Assembly (NCBI GenBank): GCA_022559985.1
Contig: JAFJTR010000051.1
Location: 124,001 to 188,000 of the forward strand
Direction of reading: 5' to 3'
DNA length: 64,000 nucleotides
Origin: Parastagonospora avenae f. sp. tritici 18332-5
Taxonomy: Eukaryota; Ascomycota; Dothideomycetes; Pleosporales; Phaeosphaeriaceae
Below, in pieces: positions 31,310 through 44,162 of this stretch; positions within the stretch are counted from its first letter, which is position 1, and the number at the start of each line of letters is the position of its first letter. Under the pieces are notes generated by a model. The model had not been told where the DNA came from. It ran no database searches and worked only from the letters and a program-made list of their open reading frames with translations. A program made the translations under genes and the position numbers.

Positions 31310-34300
31310 CTACATACGGTCCATTACTCCGCTCGAAACCGTGATGCAATCTGCGTTGTCATCATTTGTTGGCTTGGCATCCTTCTCGAGCTCAGCATGA
31401 ATCCAGCGCCAGTCTGATATAGAGAAGCTCTTTCGACTACGCATTGTTAGTATTTGCATGCAATTGACGGATATTAGGTGAGGATTACCTACTGCTTGGC
31501 CTTCTGATTGGGTGCAGCATTTGGGAAGAGCAGTGCAAGCCCCTCTTCCCAGCCGCGCTCCGTCACAATGTCAATGACTGGCCTGCCCTCTTCATTGAGA
31601 GCTTGTAGGTCGGGCGTACCACCCATCTCGATCAGTAGTTTCAGGACTTCAGCATCACCGTTCTCAACAGCCTGTAAAATGGGATTCCATCCCCTGTGCA
31701 TCTTGTTGATGTCGGCTCCGCGACTGAGCAACATTCGAAGGATCTCCGTGTCTCCGTTGTATCTCCTCAGTGCCTTGACCAATGGAAGATGCTCACCAGG
31801 GGCATTTGGATCCGCATTCGCAACGTCGAGGAGATAGCGAACAATCTCGCTGTCCCTCTCACGAATGGCGGAGGTGAGAGGGCTGAAGACACCGCAGTTC
31901 TTGTCTTCAACGCTGACGCCAGCTGCGAGCAGCATCTTGATGCTCTCAAGCTGGTGTGCACATACCGCCATCTCGACAACACCGCGGAACGCACGAGGGT
32001 TTGGTGTTGCTGCAAGAAGCTTCTTCAAGATGGAGGGTTGCTTGACAGCCATGCACAGTGGCCAGTTCTCACCACGAACGGAGGGGTCGGCTCCACGGGA
32101 GATGAGCAGGTCAACGAGATCGCCCCTATTCTCACGGATAGCTGTGGTCAAAGCCGTCGAACCACCTTCGGGGCAGCGGTCGTTGGGGTTGACACCCTGG
32201 TCGAGCAGGTACAGGATCGCCTCTTTATCATTGTGAACCACAGCTGTCTCGATTATGCCTTTCGGCTTGTGAAGGTCTGCACCAGCAGCAACAAGTCGTG
32301 GCAAGAAGTGCAGGCGCTTGTGCGTAATACACTTGAATGCAGGGAACTCGGCACTCTTGAAGTTGGGGTCGGCACCGTGTTCGATGAGATAAGCAAAGAT
32401 CTCCTCGTTGTTGTCGCGGATGGACGAGCACAGAGGAGTCCAGACGCCATCTTTTCTGACATTTGGTGAAACGCCGGCTTCAACGAGGATTTTCACCGAT
32501 TCCAACTTCTTCAAACTTGCTGCCAGCTCCATGACACCTGGAGTTTTGCGGTGGTCAGCACCACGAGCGAGCAGTAGCTGCAAGGCAATGGGCTTGTACG
32601 TCGAAGGCCATAGAGGATGTTTCGGGCCGGGCATATTGGGGGATGCGCCTGCGTCAAGTAACAAGGTCATGAGATCGACGCGGTTGGCTTGAATTGCTTG
32701 GAACAATGCAGTGGTTCCCTCACCATTCTTTGCGTCCGCGTCTGTAACAGCTCCGAGCATCGCTTCCACAAGCTTCGTTGAAACGGTCTTGTTCATGCAC
32801 GACACCAAAGCAGTCGAACCGTTCTCCATGATGAAGCTTGGGTCACCCTTATTGGCCAAGAACAGCTGAACGAGCTCGAGATAATTGTTGCTGGCAGCCA
32901 TTGCAAGAGGGGACTCGGCGTCGGGTCCGGCACTGAGGTTGGGATCGGCTCCATGCTTGATCAAAGCCTTTGCACTTTCGAAGCACTGTGAACGTGTAGC
33001 AGCGAAGAGTGGGGTTATACCCTCACGATCAAAACCATTTGCGTCGGCGCCATATCGCAGGAGAATCACAATGCTTTGCGTGTCCCGGTGCTGCGCAGCA
33101 ATCTGGAGCATGGCGGCTTCCATGGGACCGTCAGCTCTCGCGCCGCCTTCAAGAAGTTGCTCAAGAACGTGGTGCTTCCTCTGTTCTACAGCTGTGATGA
33201 GAGCTGCCTTGCCGCCGGCTGGCTTCGATCCGTTCGATGATCGAGGCTGCCAGGAAGGTGATGTCAAAGGAGAGTCGTGTCTCGATTGTTGGTGGCTGTC
33301 GTGGAGGTAGCGTTCGTGGACACTAAGGTCATTCATCTTCTCCTCCAAGAAAACCCGTGATTTGGTAGACTCTAGTGAGGTGACATCCTCGTATACTGGC
33401 TCGCCGTGATAGCGGCCGGTTTGCGGATTGAATACAGTGTCCCGCGTTGAGTGAGTACCCGACCCTGAAGAGTGTTCGCTGGGTGCGCGCCAGTTCTTGT
33501 GCAGCTCAACTATGCCTCGAGAGAGGTTTGGATCCTCGTGATGATGAGAATGAGAATCGATCTGACGATGAGGCTCGCTGTGATACGAGTGCACATCATC
33601 GCTATGATATCGCACATCATTCACCGACGGTCTCTCTAAGCGATGGCTAGGTGCCAACGAACTCTCGGTATGACTGGATTTGATCGGTGGTGTTGGGGGA
33701 AGATCAGAAGACGGAGGTGGGTGATGCAGCGAGGGCAAGCTAGCAGCTTTGGCCGGGTTCAAACGTTCAAGGGCAGCAATCAAGCCTGCGTAACCGATAC
33801 CCATAGATGCATCGGCCTTAGCTTCGCCAATCGTCCACCTGAACATGGCAGAGCTCACTTTCAATGCGTCGCGGCTGCGAATCAAGGTCGAGCGCATCTT
33901 GTCAACATCCGTGTCTGCGAACCTGACAATTTGTTAGTTATCTGATGTTGATACACTCGAATTTGAAAATGACTTACATCATCCTGAACTTGCGTCCGAA
34001 GCCACCTTTGTGGTTTTCGTTCTCAACAAATTTGCCAACCATCTGACCGAGGACGACAAACTCATCGCTGACTTGTCGCACACGCTTGTCGAGCTCTTGC
34101 CCAACTTCCACGGGCAGGGCGTTCCTTGACTTTGCGGCTTCTGTCAAGCCGGCCTCAATAGACCACAATTCTTGACAAAGATCGACGAAATCAGCAGCAA
34201 GATTCTGAAATCCGGGAACGGCATTCTTGGCTGAGCTAAGGTACTCAAGCATGCGGATAGCGATTGTGTTGCCCTGAGCCGTGACCCGGCCACATAGCTC

Positions 34301-34330
34301 CGCTGATGTCTCCTTCTTCGCTGGAGACAT
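31310..34330 (-). CDS. ankyrin-repeat protein
   Basis: Cytoplasmic or nuclear scaffold-type protein. Exons are 34330-33978, 33922-31493 and 31436-31310, giving 969 residues. The first 170 residues form a helical N-terminal domain (ELCGRVTAQGNTIAIRMLEY, DLCQELWSIEAGL, then FADTDVDKMRSTLIRSRDAL) of the sort found at the start of some fungal signalling proteins. A Ser/His/Pro-rich linker follows (residues about 180-340). From about residue 345 come some fifteen ankyrin units, several with the full consensus (GITPLFAATRSQCFESAKAL, GSTALTTAIRENRGDLVDLL). The last exon is missed if the TAG at 31489 is read as the end: splicing CA/GTAGGT to TAG/TCG adds 42 residues (KSFSISDWRWIHAELEKDAK, then a DCITVSSG tail). 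I infer this exon from its coding quality. Confidence 0.86.
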
Positions 34331-36994
34331 GATGATGTAAAGATTGACTTGTGAGGAATGAATGTGACGAGGGAAGAGGAGGCGGCTGGGCTGAGGTACT
34401 TGAGCTTTCGTCCAAGACTAGCTGCCATCTTTGCCCGCGTGAATATACTTGGCTAGTGTACTGAGCCACCCGCTCTGGAACACGCGAGCTTCGAGTAATG
34501 GTACCATGTTCCCGCGAATGACACTGGGCCCTGACCCGACAATTCGCACAGAAGGTTTGAAAGTACGGGACAAAGACTAGGTTCGCTCGCCCCGGTACTA
34601 TCACTGGAGTATCCACATGGCAATCATCCTTGGGATTGGTGGCGTTCTATCTGCGATCTAGGTAGACCCTAGACACTAGCGTCTTGATGGTGCTCTTTCC
34701 ACGTGCACAGGACGCCTCGGAAGGAAGGAACTGGAATGGTCGGCGTTCCAGGTCAAGCCATCCTGCAGGTTCAGCCGTCAGGTTGTGCCGAATGCTCTGC
34801 TGTACGGAATATCGACACCGTCTTCAGCTAGACTCCACGGAGGGGTGCCATGCTAACTAATTGCGGGAGATGGCCGAGTAGTAAAAATGCCGTCTCCGCG
34901 CGGCGCCAACATCTTGAGTGTCGTACATGATCCGGGGCACGCTTTAGGCTTATGGCGTGCAGCGTTTCTTGCGTGATACATATTCCGTCAGCCGCAGAAC
35001 AATATCGGCAACCACCAGCTTGTTTCTGGACTCCTCAAGTTTGTCTCATAAACCTCAATAACATGATGTTGCCAAATGAATTCCAGATGCTGCATCGGCG
35101 GGGAAATGGATCCGAACGCTAAAGACCCAGTCATTGGTAGGTTTCGCTGTCTACGAAGTCCTAGGCCCCGAACGCCGTCGGCGTAAGAGCCCAACGTACC
35201 TGCGTGAACAGCTGAAAAATCAATCTCGGCGAACAAACGCCTGCTTGGTTGTTCGAGCCCTGCACGGATCTTCTTTTCCTTGGAGCTAAGAGCCAGTAGG
35301 TAATGCAGACCCATGCCTTGGCCTCGAGTCGGATGCGTTTTGCGTACTACTCAGAGCACTAGATAGTAACCTCTCTATAGCCCTCACTCCGACGAATGGT
35401 GCCCCTGAGAACTTGGTTAGGGGAGGTTGTGGCACAGCCACGAGAAGATGTTCAGAAGCACCTTCCGTCGTAATTTCCTCTCATACAGATGTACAGTTCG
35501 GTTACTTTGACCAGCCAATGATGGCAACCTTGGAAACTACAGTGCTTTGATCCATGTTGATGCATTAGCTAGCCCCCGTGAGAAACTCCCATAGGTGAAA
35601 TGGCATGCTGTTGAAATCTTGTTGCGCATTGATACGCCACCGTGCACTGAGGTTCAGACCGCGGTCTCTGCGCCCGTTGTGACAGCTGTGCGCGTTCAGT
35701 TCAAACTGGGCGGGGGGGACAGACGGTGGCCACAGTTGTAAGCTCATGCCGAGCCCTGAACCTGTTCTCAGTGTACGACTGCGGGGGTTCCTCTTCCTCG
35801 CTCTAAAGACGTGAAGTGATCATGACCATCAATGACCCCAAGAGCCTATAGGTCTGGTGTGGCGGTAGTCTGTTGGAGATTATCTGCTCAGAATGTGAAG
35901 GTTCCTGGAAGTCTTCAGGGCGGCATGGCTGTGTCGAGAAAGGCGACGGAGATCCTCCGCAGCGACCCTTGCGTTCGATCCCTCGGTTGCACTAATTAGC
36001 TCATTTTCACAAGCCACCCTCCAGGTCATCTCCGCTGGCTGTCCATGGCTTGGGAACCCTTGCGCCATCACTCGATGAGAAATATTACACACGCTAGTGC
36101 CATGGCCATGCTCTGGACCACAGCCATTCGCCGTTGATTGTGGAGGAAAGCCATCCGCGGAAGCGAACGTTTGTTATGTGATCAGTGTAATTCCACACGC
36201 CTCTGTTACACAGTTCAAGATAGACTTTGACTTTCGCATGATCGACGATTGGCGATCTCTCGGGTGCAGGATAACCCCAGCACTCTTGACTTCAGATCCT
36301 TTGCAAGGAGCTGGTGGCTACTATCGTGATCTCCTTCGCTTGAGGAACATCTGAAACTTTTAGCCTGGCCGAGAAACCTTCACGGAATCAAGGATGCCAG
36401 GATGCAATGATCGTGCCGATGCTGGCAACTCATAGCGACTCCGTTCTTGCTTGTCACCGCAATCCTGCCTGATTGTGTAAATTCAGGCTACCCGCAGTAC
36501 CCATGGCCTGCACGGAGACTTGATCGTCAGTGATTGCTGGATGGTTGTGCATTCGTCCCGCGCAGCAGAAACGTTATTGCAATGCGGCCTTACGACTACG
36601 GCCTTACAACTATGGCCTCCCGACGACATGGCAGATGATGATGAGCATGTGGCCTGCATTGGTCAGTCCAAGCAAGATGACAGTCTGATGTCCAGCTCTC
36701 TCTGGCAGATAAAGCCTCTCCCCCGTTGGAGTGTTTGGTATGAGATGTACTGGTCCGAAGAGCATCCGCTATACCAAAAGAGCGGCGTGTTATTCGCGGT
36801 CACCTGGTGGCGATTTAGATTTCAAAGTCGAGGATTGATATGGGTGCCGTTGCGGGTTGGGCTCCTGTGGACGCGGAAAAGCCGCGAGAGCACGTGACGT
36901 GGTCCCAAAGTGGATAAGCGCCCACCGGACGTGAAGTGCCATGAACATCTGCGCGCGACCGCAACCAACCGCCACAGTACTGCGCGATTACACC
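34331..36994. other. intergenic, 2.7 kb without a gene
   Basis: This stretch lies upstream of both the ankyrin gene and the THOC5-like gene. Frames present are short or lack ATG. A short tRNA-like A-box string near 34871 has no matching B box. One small tandem repeat is listed separately. Confidence 0.45.
36585..36626 (+). repeat. 14-bp tandem repeat, three units
   Basis: Unit CGGCCTTACGACTA at 36585 is followed by CGGCCTTACAACTA at 36599 (one change) and a more diverged third unit at 36613. It lies in the gap upstream of the THOC5-like gene. No function is evident. Confidence 0.7.
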
Positions 36995-37734
36995 ATGGAC
37001 GAGCCGGACAACGATGTAGCGTCCCCTGGCTTCGATATCGCGAATCTAGTCAAGACGCCGCACAACATCCGACTGTACAAAGAGGTTCAGAACCTCAAGA
37101 AACTGGTCAACGACCTCGTTGACTATCAACTGGCGCACCCGAAGCACCCAAAACTCACCACTCGCGAGGACATCGACAACGACAAAAAGGCACACCGAGA
37201 GATCGAGAAGCAGGAGAAATACATCCGCGCCCAGCTCTCTATCATTAAGTCACTGTACCGACAGAGTGTCTTAAAAGTGCGCGAGGAAAAGGCAAAGACG
37301 TCGGACGATAGGGCCGTCAACGATGCGCTCATTCTCGGCCTGCACAACCTCAAGTATGAAGAGCAGTCTTTGCGGTCTGAAATCTCGGCTGCCGAGAACT
37401 ACGAGTATGTGCCACACCTCCACCGCGAGGCCTTTCTCTAACAAACACCAGTCACAAGTACATGAAGCTCCCGCTCATCCCGACCGAAGAGTACTTGGAG
37501 CAGTTCCCCGACCACAAAGACCTCTCCGAGCACGACCTCATGACTGCGCGCATTGAGCACGAACACCAGGTCCGCGTCAAGCTGGAAGAGCGCCGCCAGG
37601 AGAAGCTCAAGCAGAAGCAGAAGCTCATTGCCGAAGTCAAAAAGGGCAAGGACGACCTCACAAAGCTGGACGCCATGGTGGAGAAGTTCATCGAGGCTGC
37701 AGAGCCGATCAAAAAGGTGCTGGCCACGGATTAG
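36995..37734 (+). CDS. THOC5/FMIP-like protein (THO complex subunit)
   Basis: Probable subunit of the THO/TREX complex, which couples transcription to mRNA export in the nucleus. Exons are 36995-37404 and 37452-37734, giving 230 residues. The N-terminal half is coiled coil (LYKEVQNLKKLVNDLVDYQL, YIRAQLSIIKSLYRQSVLKV). The intron join gives ENYDHKYMKLPLIPTEEYL, the best-conserved block of the THOC5 family, followed by FPDHKDLSEHDLMTARIEHE. A second coiled coil leads to a conserved end (EAAEPIKKVL). It is much shorter than animal THOC5, as is usual in fungi. The start at 36995 has a strong context (CACCATGG); an in-frame ATG at 36941 would add 18 residues. Confidence 0.85.
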
Positions 37735-38162
37735 GAAATGCGAGGCCGTAGTCCTCGAGGCGAACTACGTGCACATGCCGTCGCAGCTCCAGCTTAGAGA
37801 TTGGCATTATTGGCTATACGACTGCACTCATCCAGGTCCCGACCGATCAAAAATCTGCCTTGGACGACCGCAGTCGCGCTGGCAACGATCCCGGACACCC
37901 GTCTGGAGTTGGTACGAATAGAAGACTTGTCTCGACCATGATTGGCGCAACGAGGTTGTCTACTCGAGTTCGTGGATGAGGTTTTCCCATACCAAGATAC
38001 GATTTTTTTTTGCAGCGATACCCCGAAACGAACAAAGTCTTTCTTTATCACCACCTGAATAGTCCAGTGCACGAAATCATGATCAAGAACCATCGTATAT
38101 TCTCATTCCGTATCTACCCGGGGTATCTATGCTGCGACACCAAATGCGCCGTGCCCATGTTC
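37735..38162. other. intergenic, convergent 3' ends
   Basis: This 428-base gap separates the THOC5-like and SHPRH-like genes, which end facing each other. It contains a short T tract near 38005 and nothing else noted. Confidence 0.45.
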
Positions 38163-41100
38163 CTAAGGCGTCTCGCTTCTGTGCGCCAAAACTGCCGTAG
38201 ATGCGCGACTCTCCGCCGCCTCAGCACGCAAATGTCTATCCACCTCCCTCTCCAGTACTGGCTTGGTAGCCTTCCTTTGTCGCCCGAACAGGCAATGCCA
38301 CAAATCGTCCTCCTTGACCTCTTCTCCGTTGCCTTTCTTTCTCAGCAGTGCTTTCAGGGGCGCAGCTTGCATCTCCGCCGAATTCGCCTTGTCCAGTGTG
38401 GTTTCTTGAACGGTCGGCGTCGCTGTACCTACCCGAGAAGTCGATGTAGATGCCTTGCTGATGTGCGCGAGACGCCGAGCAACTGAAATGTCGTAGATCG
38501 CCTCCTCGACAGTATCGCTGACGAGGTACATGAACACCGTCGTCGGTCGCTGTTGTCCAATGCGGTGGACTCGTGCAATGGCCTGTAGCTCGATCGCCGG
38601 GTTGATGAGTGGCTCACAGAGAAAGACGTACGTTGCGTTGACAAGATTCAGGCCTGACGAGTCGGATTTGGCATCGAGCAAGAAGCATTCAGTAGCTGCG
38701 TCAGACTTGAATCTCTGGATGCCCTCCTTGTCGGTGATGCCGCTGACGCCAATGCGCCACTTCTTGAGGGCTTCGCGCAGGACTTCGAGAAAGTCGCCGA
38801 ACTGGGAGAAGATGATGGACTTTGCTCCTGGATCGTTCGCCCGGATCCAGATGAGATGGCGTGCGATCATGTCGATTTTCGTACCATACGAACCTTCAAG
38901 ATCAATCATCTTGATCTCTTTCATGGTCGAGTCGCTGATGTCCGTGTAGATTGATGTGTTTGAAGAGCCTGGTGTTGACGCCTGCGCCGGGCTTGCAGGC
39001 TCTTGAGCTTCTTCCTGTGCCTTTATCTCGGTAGGCTTGAAGCTGATGTCTCTGAAGTCCGACGAACCGAGCTTCTGCTTGCATAGAGGGCATGTCCGAT
39101 GCGCATGCCACCAGGTATTGATGCATTCCTTACAATACTTGTGTCCGCAGCTGTGTTTAGTATTAGTGATATCTTATTTACAGCCGTCTGTCAAAGACTT
39201 ACCTTGTCAAAACGCCGATCTCAATTGCATCCTGGCAGATGATACAATCGGCTTTCGCTTCGTCCTGGTTCTCAGCCCGCAAATTGGTCAAGTAAGTGTA
39301 CTTGGTCTTTAAACCAGCAACGATTTCCTTTTTCCGTTGATGCAGCTTAGTGGATTTGGCAAACTCCCGCTCGTCGAATGTCTCATCAAGCTCCTCCTTG
39401 TACTTGCCAACCGTGTCTGAAATGTGCTGAAACTGACGGTAGTATTCCAGTCTTTGGTTCATCGTAGCCCGGAATATTTCTTGCTCCTTCTCTAGCTCCG
39501 TGATTGTTTTCGCTTGTTGCGTGGCAATCTCTTGGATGCGGGCAATGTGTTGGGAGACGACATTCAGTTCGGTCGCGGCTCTGGTATCGCCTCCATCCGC
39601 TCTCCATTGCAGTGCAGTCGCAAGTGATCGAACCCCAGATATGACACCCTTGAGCGAACCGCCGTCAAGCATTGCCTGTAATTTGCGTCGCGTCTGTGCA
39701 ACTTCGATGACAAGTTCAGGAGCGTGACCGCGGCTTTCCTTCTCCTCGTCAATGTCCTTGCGCAGTGCCTGTTTCTCAGCGACTCGCAGCTCATGCTCCA
39801 CAAGGGTATCTTGCAAGCCATGCGTAGCGGAATGACGATCTGCAATGAGTGTCCGCAGAGCCATTATGTAGATATAAAGCTCATCTTGTGCTTTGAGGGA
39901 CTCATCATATTCCTCACCAGTAGTTTCCTGGTCGTCATCATCGTCGACCAAGCGCAACAGAAGAATCTCAATAATCTTCATTCGCCAAGTCTGGATTTGC
40001 GTCGCTTGCGCATTCAGAAAGTCGCTGATGTTGTCCATCGTGTTGAGTATTTGCCGACTCTCGATGCCACCAAAGTCATGTAAATCGTCAATCGTAGGAA
40101 TTTGGTAAAATGGCTTTCGAGATTCGACCTTACTCATCTGCCTCTGAGCTCGGCCTTTGGACTCTAAGAGCAGCTCGCGCCGGACTCCCTTAGCTCGCTC
40201 ATACCAATCAGATTCAAATTTTTCGAGACGCTGAATATCTTCAGGCTGTACAACGAGCCCGTTCTCCTTGATCTGATGATAGGTTGTTGCAATGAAGAAG
40301 TTAGACGCGTGCTCGAGCTCCAAGAAGGAACGCAGTGCCTTGCGTAGGACTGGTATGCGGCCAAGGTTCTCGATGTCTTTCTCGTCTTCGATGTTGGAGT
40401 CCTCATCCTTCAATGACGCCTGATCAAGAGAGATGGTGCCTTTATCAAGTTTCTCTTTCTCTGCCGCAAGCTCTGTCCTACAGATCTCTACGTAGAACTT
40501 CGCCTCCTTCAGTGCTTCTTCGTAGTATGGCAATGCCTTCTGCGCTCTGTCATGTACATTGCCGGCGTACGCCATGATGTGGCCTAGCTTTATCTGCTGC
40601 AAGATCATCTCGCGAGATTCTGACTTGTAGTTCGTATCATTTTGCTCGATCATGACTTCAAGAACTTCATGAACTGTACGGAGCGCTCCATTCTTTGCAC
40701 CTAAAGCTTTGCGGTTTTTACGTCCCACATGCGCATGAAGGCATGTTTGCCGCAACCTGACCAGCCAATCGCGCATACGCTCGATGACTTCTGGGTGACT
40801 CGCATCATGTCCATCGTCGAGAGGAAGTCCTTCCGGAGTGAGCCAACATGCGTCGCACATCTGACGGACCAGGTCGTTGTAATTCTGCTCTTCGATCGTT
40901 GTGAAGGGAACAGTGATGACAACACGCTTTTGATGCGGAAGTCGCAGTTCTTCCCGGATTTGGTCCTTCGTGTGTCGCAATGCAATCTGCTTGAATATTG
41001 ACCTGAACGATTCTTTGTCGAGACGGTCCCATACGGCTTTGTTATTCGCAAAAGCGTCGCATCTTAGAAAGATTAGCAGGCCTCGCAAATCTTGTACGTC

Positions 41101-42749
41101 TTTGCGTAGGGGTGTTCCAGATACAGCCCATGCATTGCAGCGAGGAATGATGCAAGCAACTTTTGCCGCTTGTGAGACCCCTGATTCAATCATTTGAGCT
41201 TCATCGAGGCATACACGCCACCAGGAGATCTCAACTAGTGGACTCTTGCGGCGCTCATGACGCTTTACATTCCTGAGTGAGCGGTCGGGAGGTGGCGTCG
41301 CATGATGGATCTCTTTGGAAAGGACATTGTACGTTGTCAATACAACATCGAATTTGAGTAAGTTCTCCACAGTCGCTGCCGTATGATCTTTCTTAGGTGC
41401 GGAGGAGGACGGGAGGCCTCTGTAGTGGAAGACTTTCAGCTCCGGTGCATGCGTGTGAATCTCGCTAATCCATTGTTCAAGGATTGAGGGCGGAGTGATT
41501 ATGAGTGTAGCTCCTGAAGTTACAACATCGGCGCCAGTGTATTCATCAAAAATTTTGCCAGTGGACACGGCTCGTTTGTGATGAGTAATGAGAGCCATCA
41601 GCTCGACCGTCTTTCCAAGCCCCATCTCTTCGGCCAAAATGCCACCTCGTAATGATTGCAGTGTATCACGCTGAGCTGCCATCAGGTCCTCTACGACCAT
41701 TCCTCGAAGCTGACTGACGTAGCAGGTTCTTCCTGCCTCGTCTTCTGCTTGCCTAAAAGAAGCTGGCGGGGCGCTCATAGAATGGCTCTCTAGGTCACCG
41801 GCCGGTGTAAAAGCCACGCCTTCTCGTTGCAACAACCAGTCCACAGCTCTGGCCTGGAAAGGGTATAGTGCAGTATCTGCCAAGGCATGCTGAATGCGGG
41901 GCGACACGTGCAAATCCGCTGGCGGTACATGGACTGAGTCATAGAAGTCTGAGAGAGTCCAACCTGCGCTGCCTGGGGCTATGGTGCTAGGGAAATATTG
42001 TGACAGCAGCTTCAAGTCTTCTTTCATGTGCTTCACCTCGACCTCTGCACTCTCCACGACAGATACATCCAGCCTCCAGCGCAGGAGCACCCGCAGTTCG
42101 TAGGTATTCCGTCCGACAACGGGTGACGATAATCGACAGTCGACGAAGGCTGCGCGCTTGACATTTCGACCTCTCTTTCCGTTATGCGACGTCGCAAGCA
42201 TAGAGGCGACACGAAGGTGGGGTGATATCGAGTCGAGCAACGAGCTGCACGCGGTGGCCGTGATGGCTGTACCGTAGCTTGTACGCAGATTGTAAACAAC
42301 GACGCGGAACGCGTTCTTCTCTATTCTGTGGAATTTTTTTAGAGAAACAGCAAGTGGACCAACACCGTGGTCTTTAGTCTTGGTAGCAATCTCCAACATT
42401 TGGTCTTGCGTGTGCGCCGGGAACTCCTGGTTCATGTCAGTGCAACTCTATGGAGAGTGGCGCAAGCACTCACCAACCCGAGAGTCACGCTGGCCAGCTC
42501 AACACATGTTCTTTCGACACAATCATCGGATCGCGGTGGCGATTCCTTATGTTGTTCGAGTTTGCGCCGCTTATGCGCGCGAGGTTGTGCCTCATCTTCT
42601 GTGCTGGGCTTGGCGAACAGATGCTGGATGCTGGTCACGTTGCTCAAAGCGTCTTGAGCGTCGAGAGAAGTGTGCTTGATTCCTGCTACGGTGGCTGCTG
42701 CAGCGATTGTACTGGCGCTGAGCACCTCTGCCCGGCCCTCAGATGGCAT
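38163..42749 (-). CDS. SHPRH/IRC20-type SNF2 helicase and RING E3 ubiquitin ligase
   Basis: Large nuclear SNF2-family translocase with an embedded RING, related to SHPRH (PCNA polyubiquitination) and yeast Irc20. Exons are 42749-42474, 42426-39203 and 39150-38163, giving 1495 residues. Helicase motif I is ILAEEMGLGKTVELM; motif II is CLDEAQMIE (DEAQ rather than DEAH). A long coiled-coil insert follows. The RING (about residues 1150-1190) is ADCIICQDAIEIGVLTSCGH, then CKECINTWWHAH and CPLCK; its middle is created by the intron at 39202-39151. The second helicase lobe has SIIFSQFGDFL and AIARVHRIGQQRPTTVFMYL. The N-terminal exon (MPSEGRAEVLSA) joins in phase through a 47-nt intron with a GTGAGT donor. 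SHPRH versus Irc20 orthology needs a tree. Confidence 0.92.
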
Positions 42750-43088
42750 GGCGCACCAGCTGGAGAGAATGCTTCTTGGAGGGAAGGACTGTCTTGGAGG
42801 GAACCTTGGAAGACGCGCGGAGACATCATCGCATGCCCGCAATCTTGGCGTGCCGCTAAGATAGGCACCCGGGCAGGCATCAGCACGCTCGAGCGCCTTC
42901 AATTCCGCTATCAGCAAAAGCCTCCAGGGCTCCAGGGCTAAGACTGCTACAACCGTCTAACATAAGCAAAACTATCGAATAAAGCAGAACATAGGGAAAT
43001 CAGACAAGAATGGTATTGAAAGAAGGATAATGTTACATATGATACGATACTTCTACATTCGACGGACTTTCTCTTGACGGAGCTCTGC
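42750..43088. other. intergenic
   Basis: This 339-base gap lies upstream of the SHPRH-like gene and downstream of the TIM-barrel gene, both on the minus strand. No gene is seen. Confidence 0.4.
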
Positions 43089-44162
43089 TCAACGTGTGGC
43101 AGTCTGCTCGGAAATCTTCTGGCCGGCGCATTCTGCAAGTAACCTACCCTGAACGTTCTTCGCTGCTTGTGCATACGCAACAATGTCCGTATCCTTGCCT
43201 TTGCCTTCTGCACCGCCGTCAAACACCTCGTAGCTGAACCAGCCACGGAAGCCTGTCCGCAGTACTGCCTTTGCGACATCGACAACGGGTAGATATCCCC
43301 CATTGTATGGGAGTGGTCGGAAGTCGTGACTCCACCGTCCACGAGGCAATAGACCAGAATCGTCCCTTTCCGCACTGAGCGGCTGAGGCACCCGATACCC
43401 GTCACTGATCTGCAGCAGGTAGATCTTGTCTTTCGGAATCGTGGTAGCAAGGTCATTGAGGCTCTTCTGGAACCTTTTCTCCAGCTCATCTTTCGACACA
43501 TCTTCCAGTAACCCTGAATTTGTTTCCGGGTCCGCCCACTCCCCACCAGCTGTCTGGAAGGTATCCAAGCACAAGCCAATATTCGGGCGGTCTACTTTTT
43601 GCACCATGTTCCACACGTCTTTCCAGTCTGGCGCGTGTGTACTCCAGCACCAGTTCTCATATGCGCATTTGAAGCCATGCTCGCTGAGCATGGCGCACAA
43701 TTCCTGCAGATCCGCAACCATCCGACTCCTGTCCAGTTTCTCAAGTGGCGTATCGCTCGAGCCAACCTGCAGCATATTCGTCCCACACGCCTGCATGATC
43801 CTCAACCAGCCCTTCGCGCGCTCGAACGCATCTCTCCTCCCGTCCGAGCCCAAGGGCCAGCCTTCAAAGTTGGCAAAAGGCTGCAGCATCATGATGCCGA
43901 GCTTGCGCTGATCGCATTCCTGCTTGATGGCGGCAGCAACTTTGCATAGCTCATCGTAGTTCTTGGGGTCGACTTTGTGGCCGAGCAGTGTTTGGCCGTA
44001 AGAGAGTATGTCAGGGAAGGAGAGCTCGACGGCGGCGAAGCCTGCGGTTGATATAGCGTGAAGGCGATCGAGAAGGGGTGGCGGTGCATTGGGAGAGCCG
44101 AGGGAGCAGGTTGCGTAGCTGATGGGGATGGAAAGGAGGGAGGCGTAGTCGAGGCCGCTCAT
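43089..44162 (-). CDS. xylose-isomerase-like TIM barrel, probable 3-dehydroshikimate dehydratase
   Basis: Single-exon protein of 357 residues in the AP-endonuclease-2/sugar-isomerase superfamily. The best functional match is 3-dehydroshikimate dehydratase of the AsbF/QuiC type, which converts 3-dehydroshikimate to protocatechuate. Candidate metal ligands occur in the right order: Glu in CAYENWCW, Asp in GLCLDTFQ, Gln in YLLQISDGYRVP and Glu in WFSYEVFDGG. The start ISYATCSLGSP and the AVELSFPDIL strand are typical of fungal members. It is head-to-head with the DAHP synthase gene, 893 bases away, which supports a link to the shikimate pathway but does not prove it. A hydroxypyruvate or sugar isomerase function remains possible. 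The start is the first in-frame ATG. Confidence 0.78.
   Translation of the reverse strand: MSGLDYASLLSIPISYATCSLGSPNAPPPLLDRLHAISTAGFAAVELSFPDILSYGQTLLGHKVDPKNYDELCKVAAAIKQECDQRKLGIMMLQPFANFEGWPLGSDGRRDAFERAKGWLRIMQACGTNMLQVGSSDTPLEKLDRSRMVADLQELCAMLSEHGFKCAYENWCWSTHAPDWKDVWNMVQKVDRPNIGLCLDTFQTAGGEWADPETNSGLLEDVSKDELEKRFQKSLNDLATTIPKDKIYLLQISDGYRVPQPLSAERDDSGLLPRGRWSHDFRPLPYNGGYLPVVDVAKAVLRTGFRGWFSYEVFDGGAEGKGKDTDIVAYAQAAKNVQGRLLAECAGQKISEQTATR

Noticed and set aside
34865..34905. tRNA-Ser/Leu-like A-box string (ATGGCCGAGTAG)
   Set aside because: No B box (GGTTCGAATCC type) follows at the right distance and no acceptor stem can be formed, so it is not a tRNA gene.
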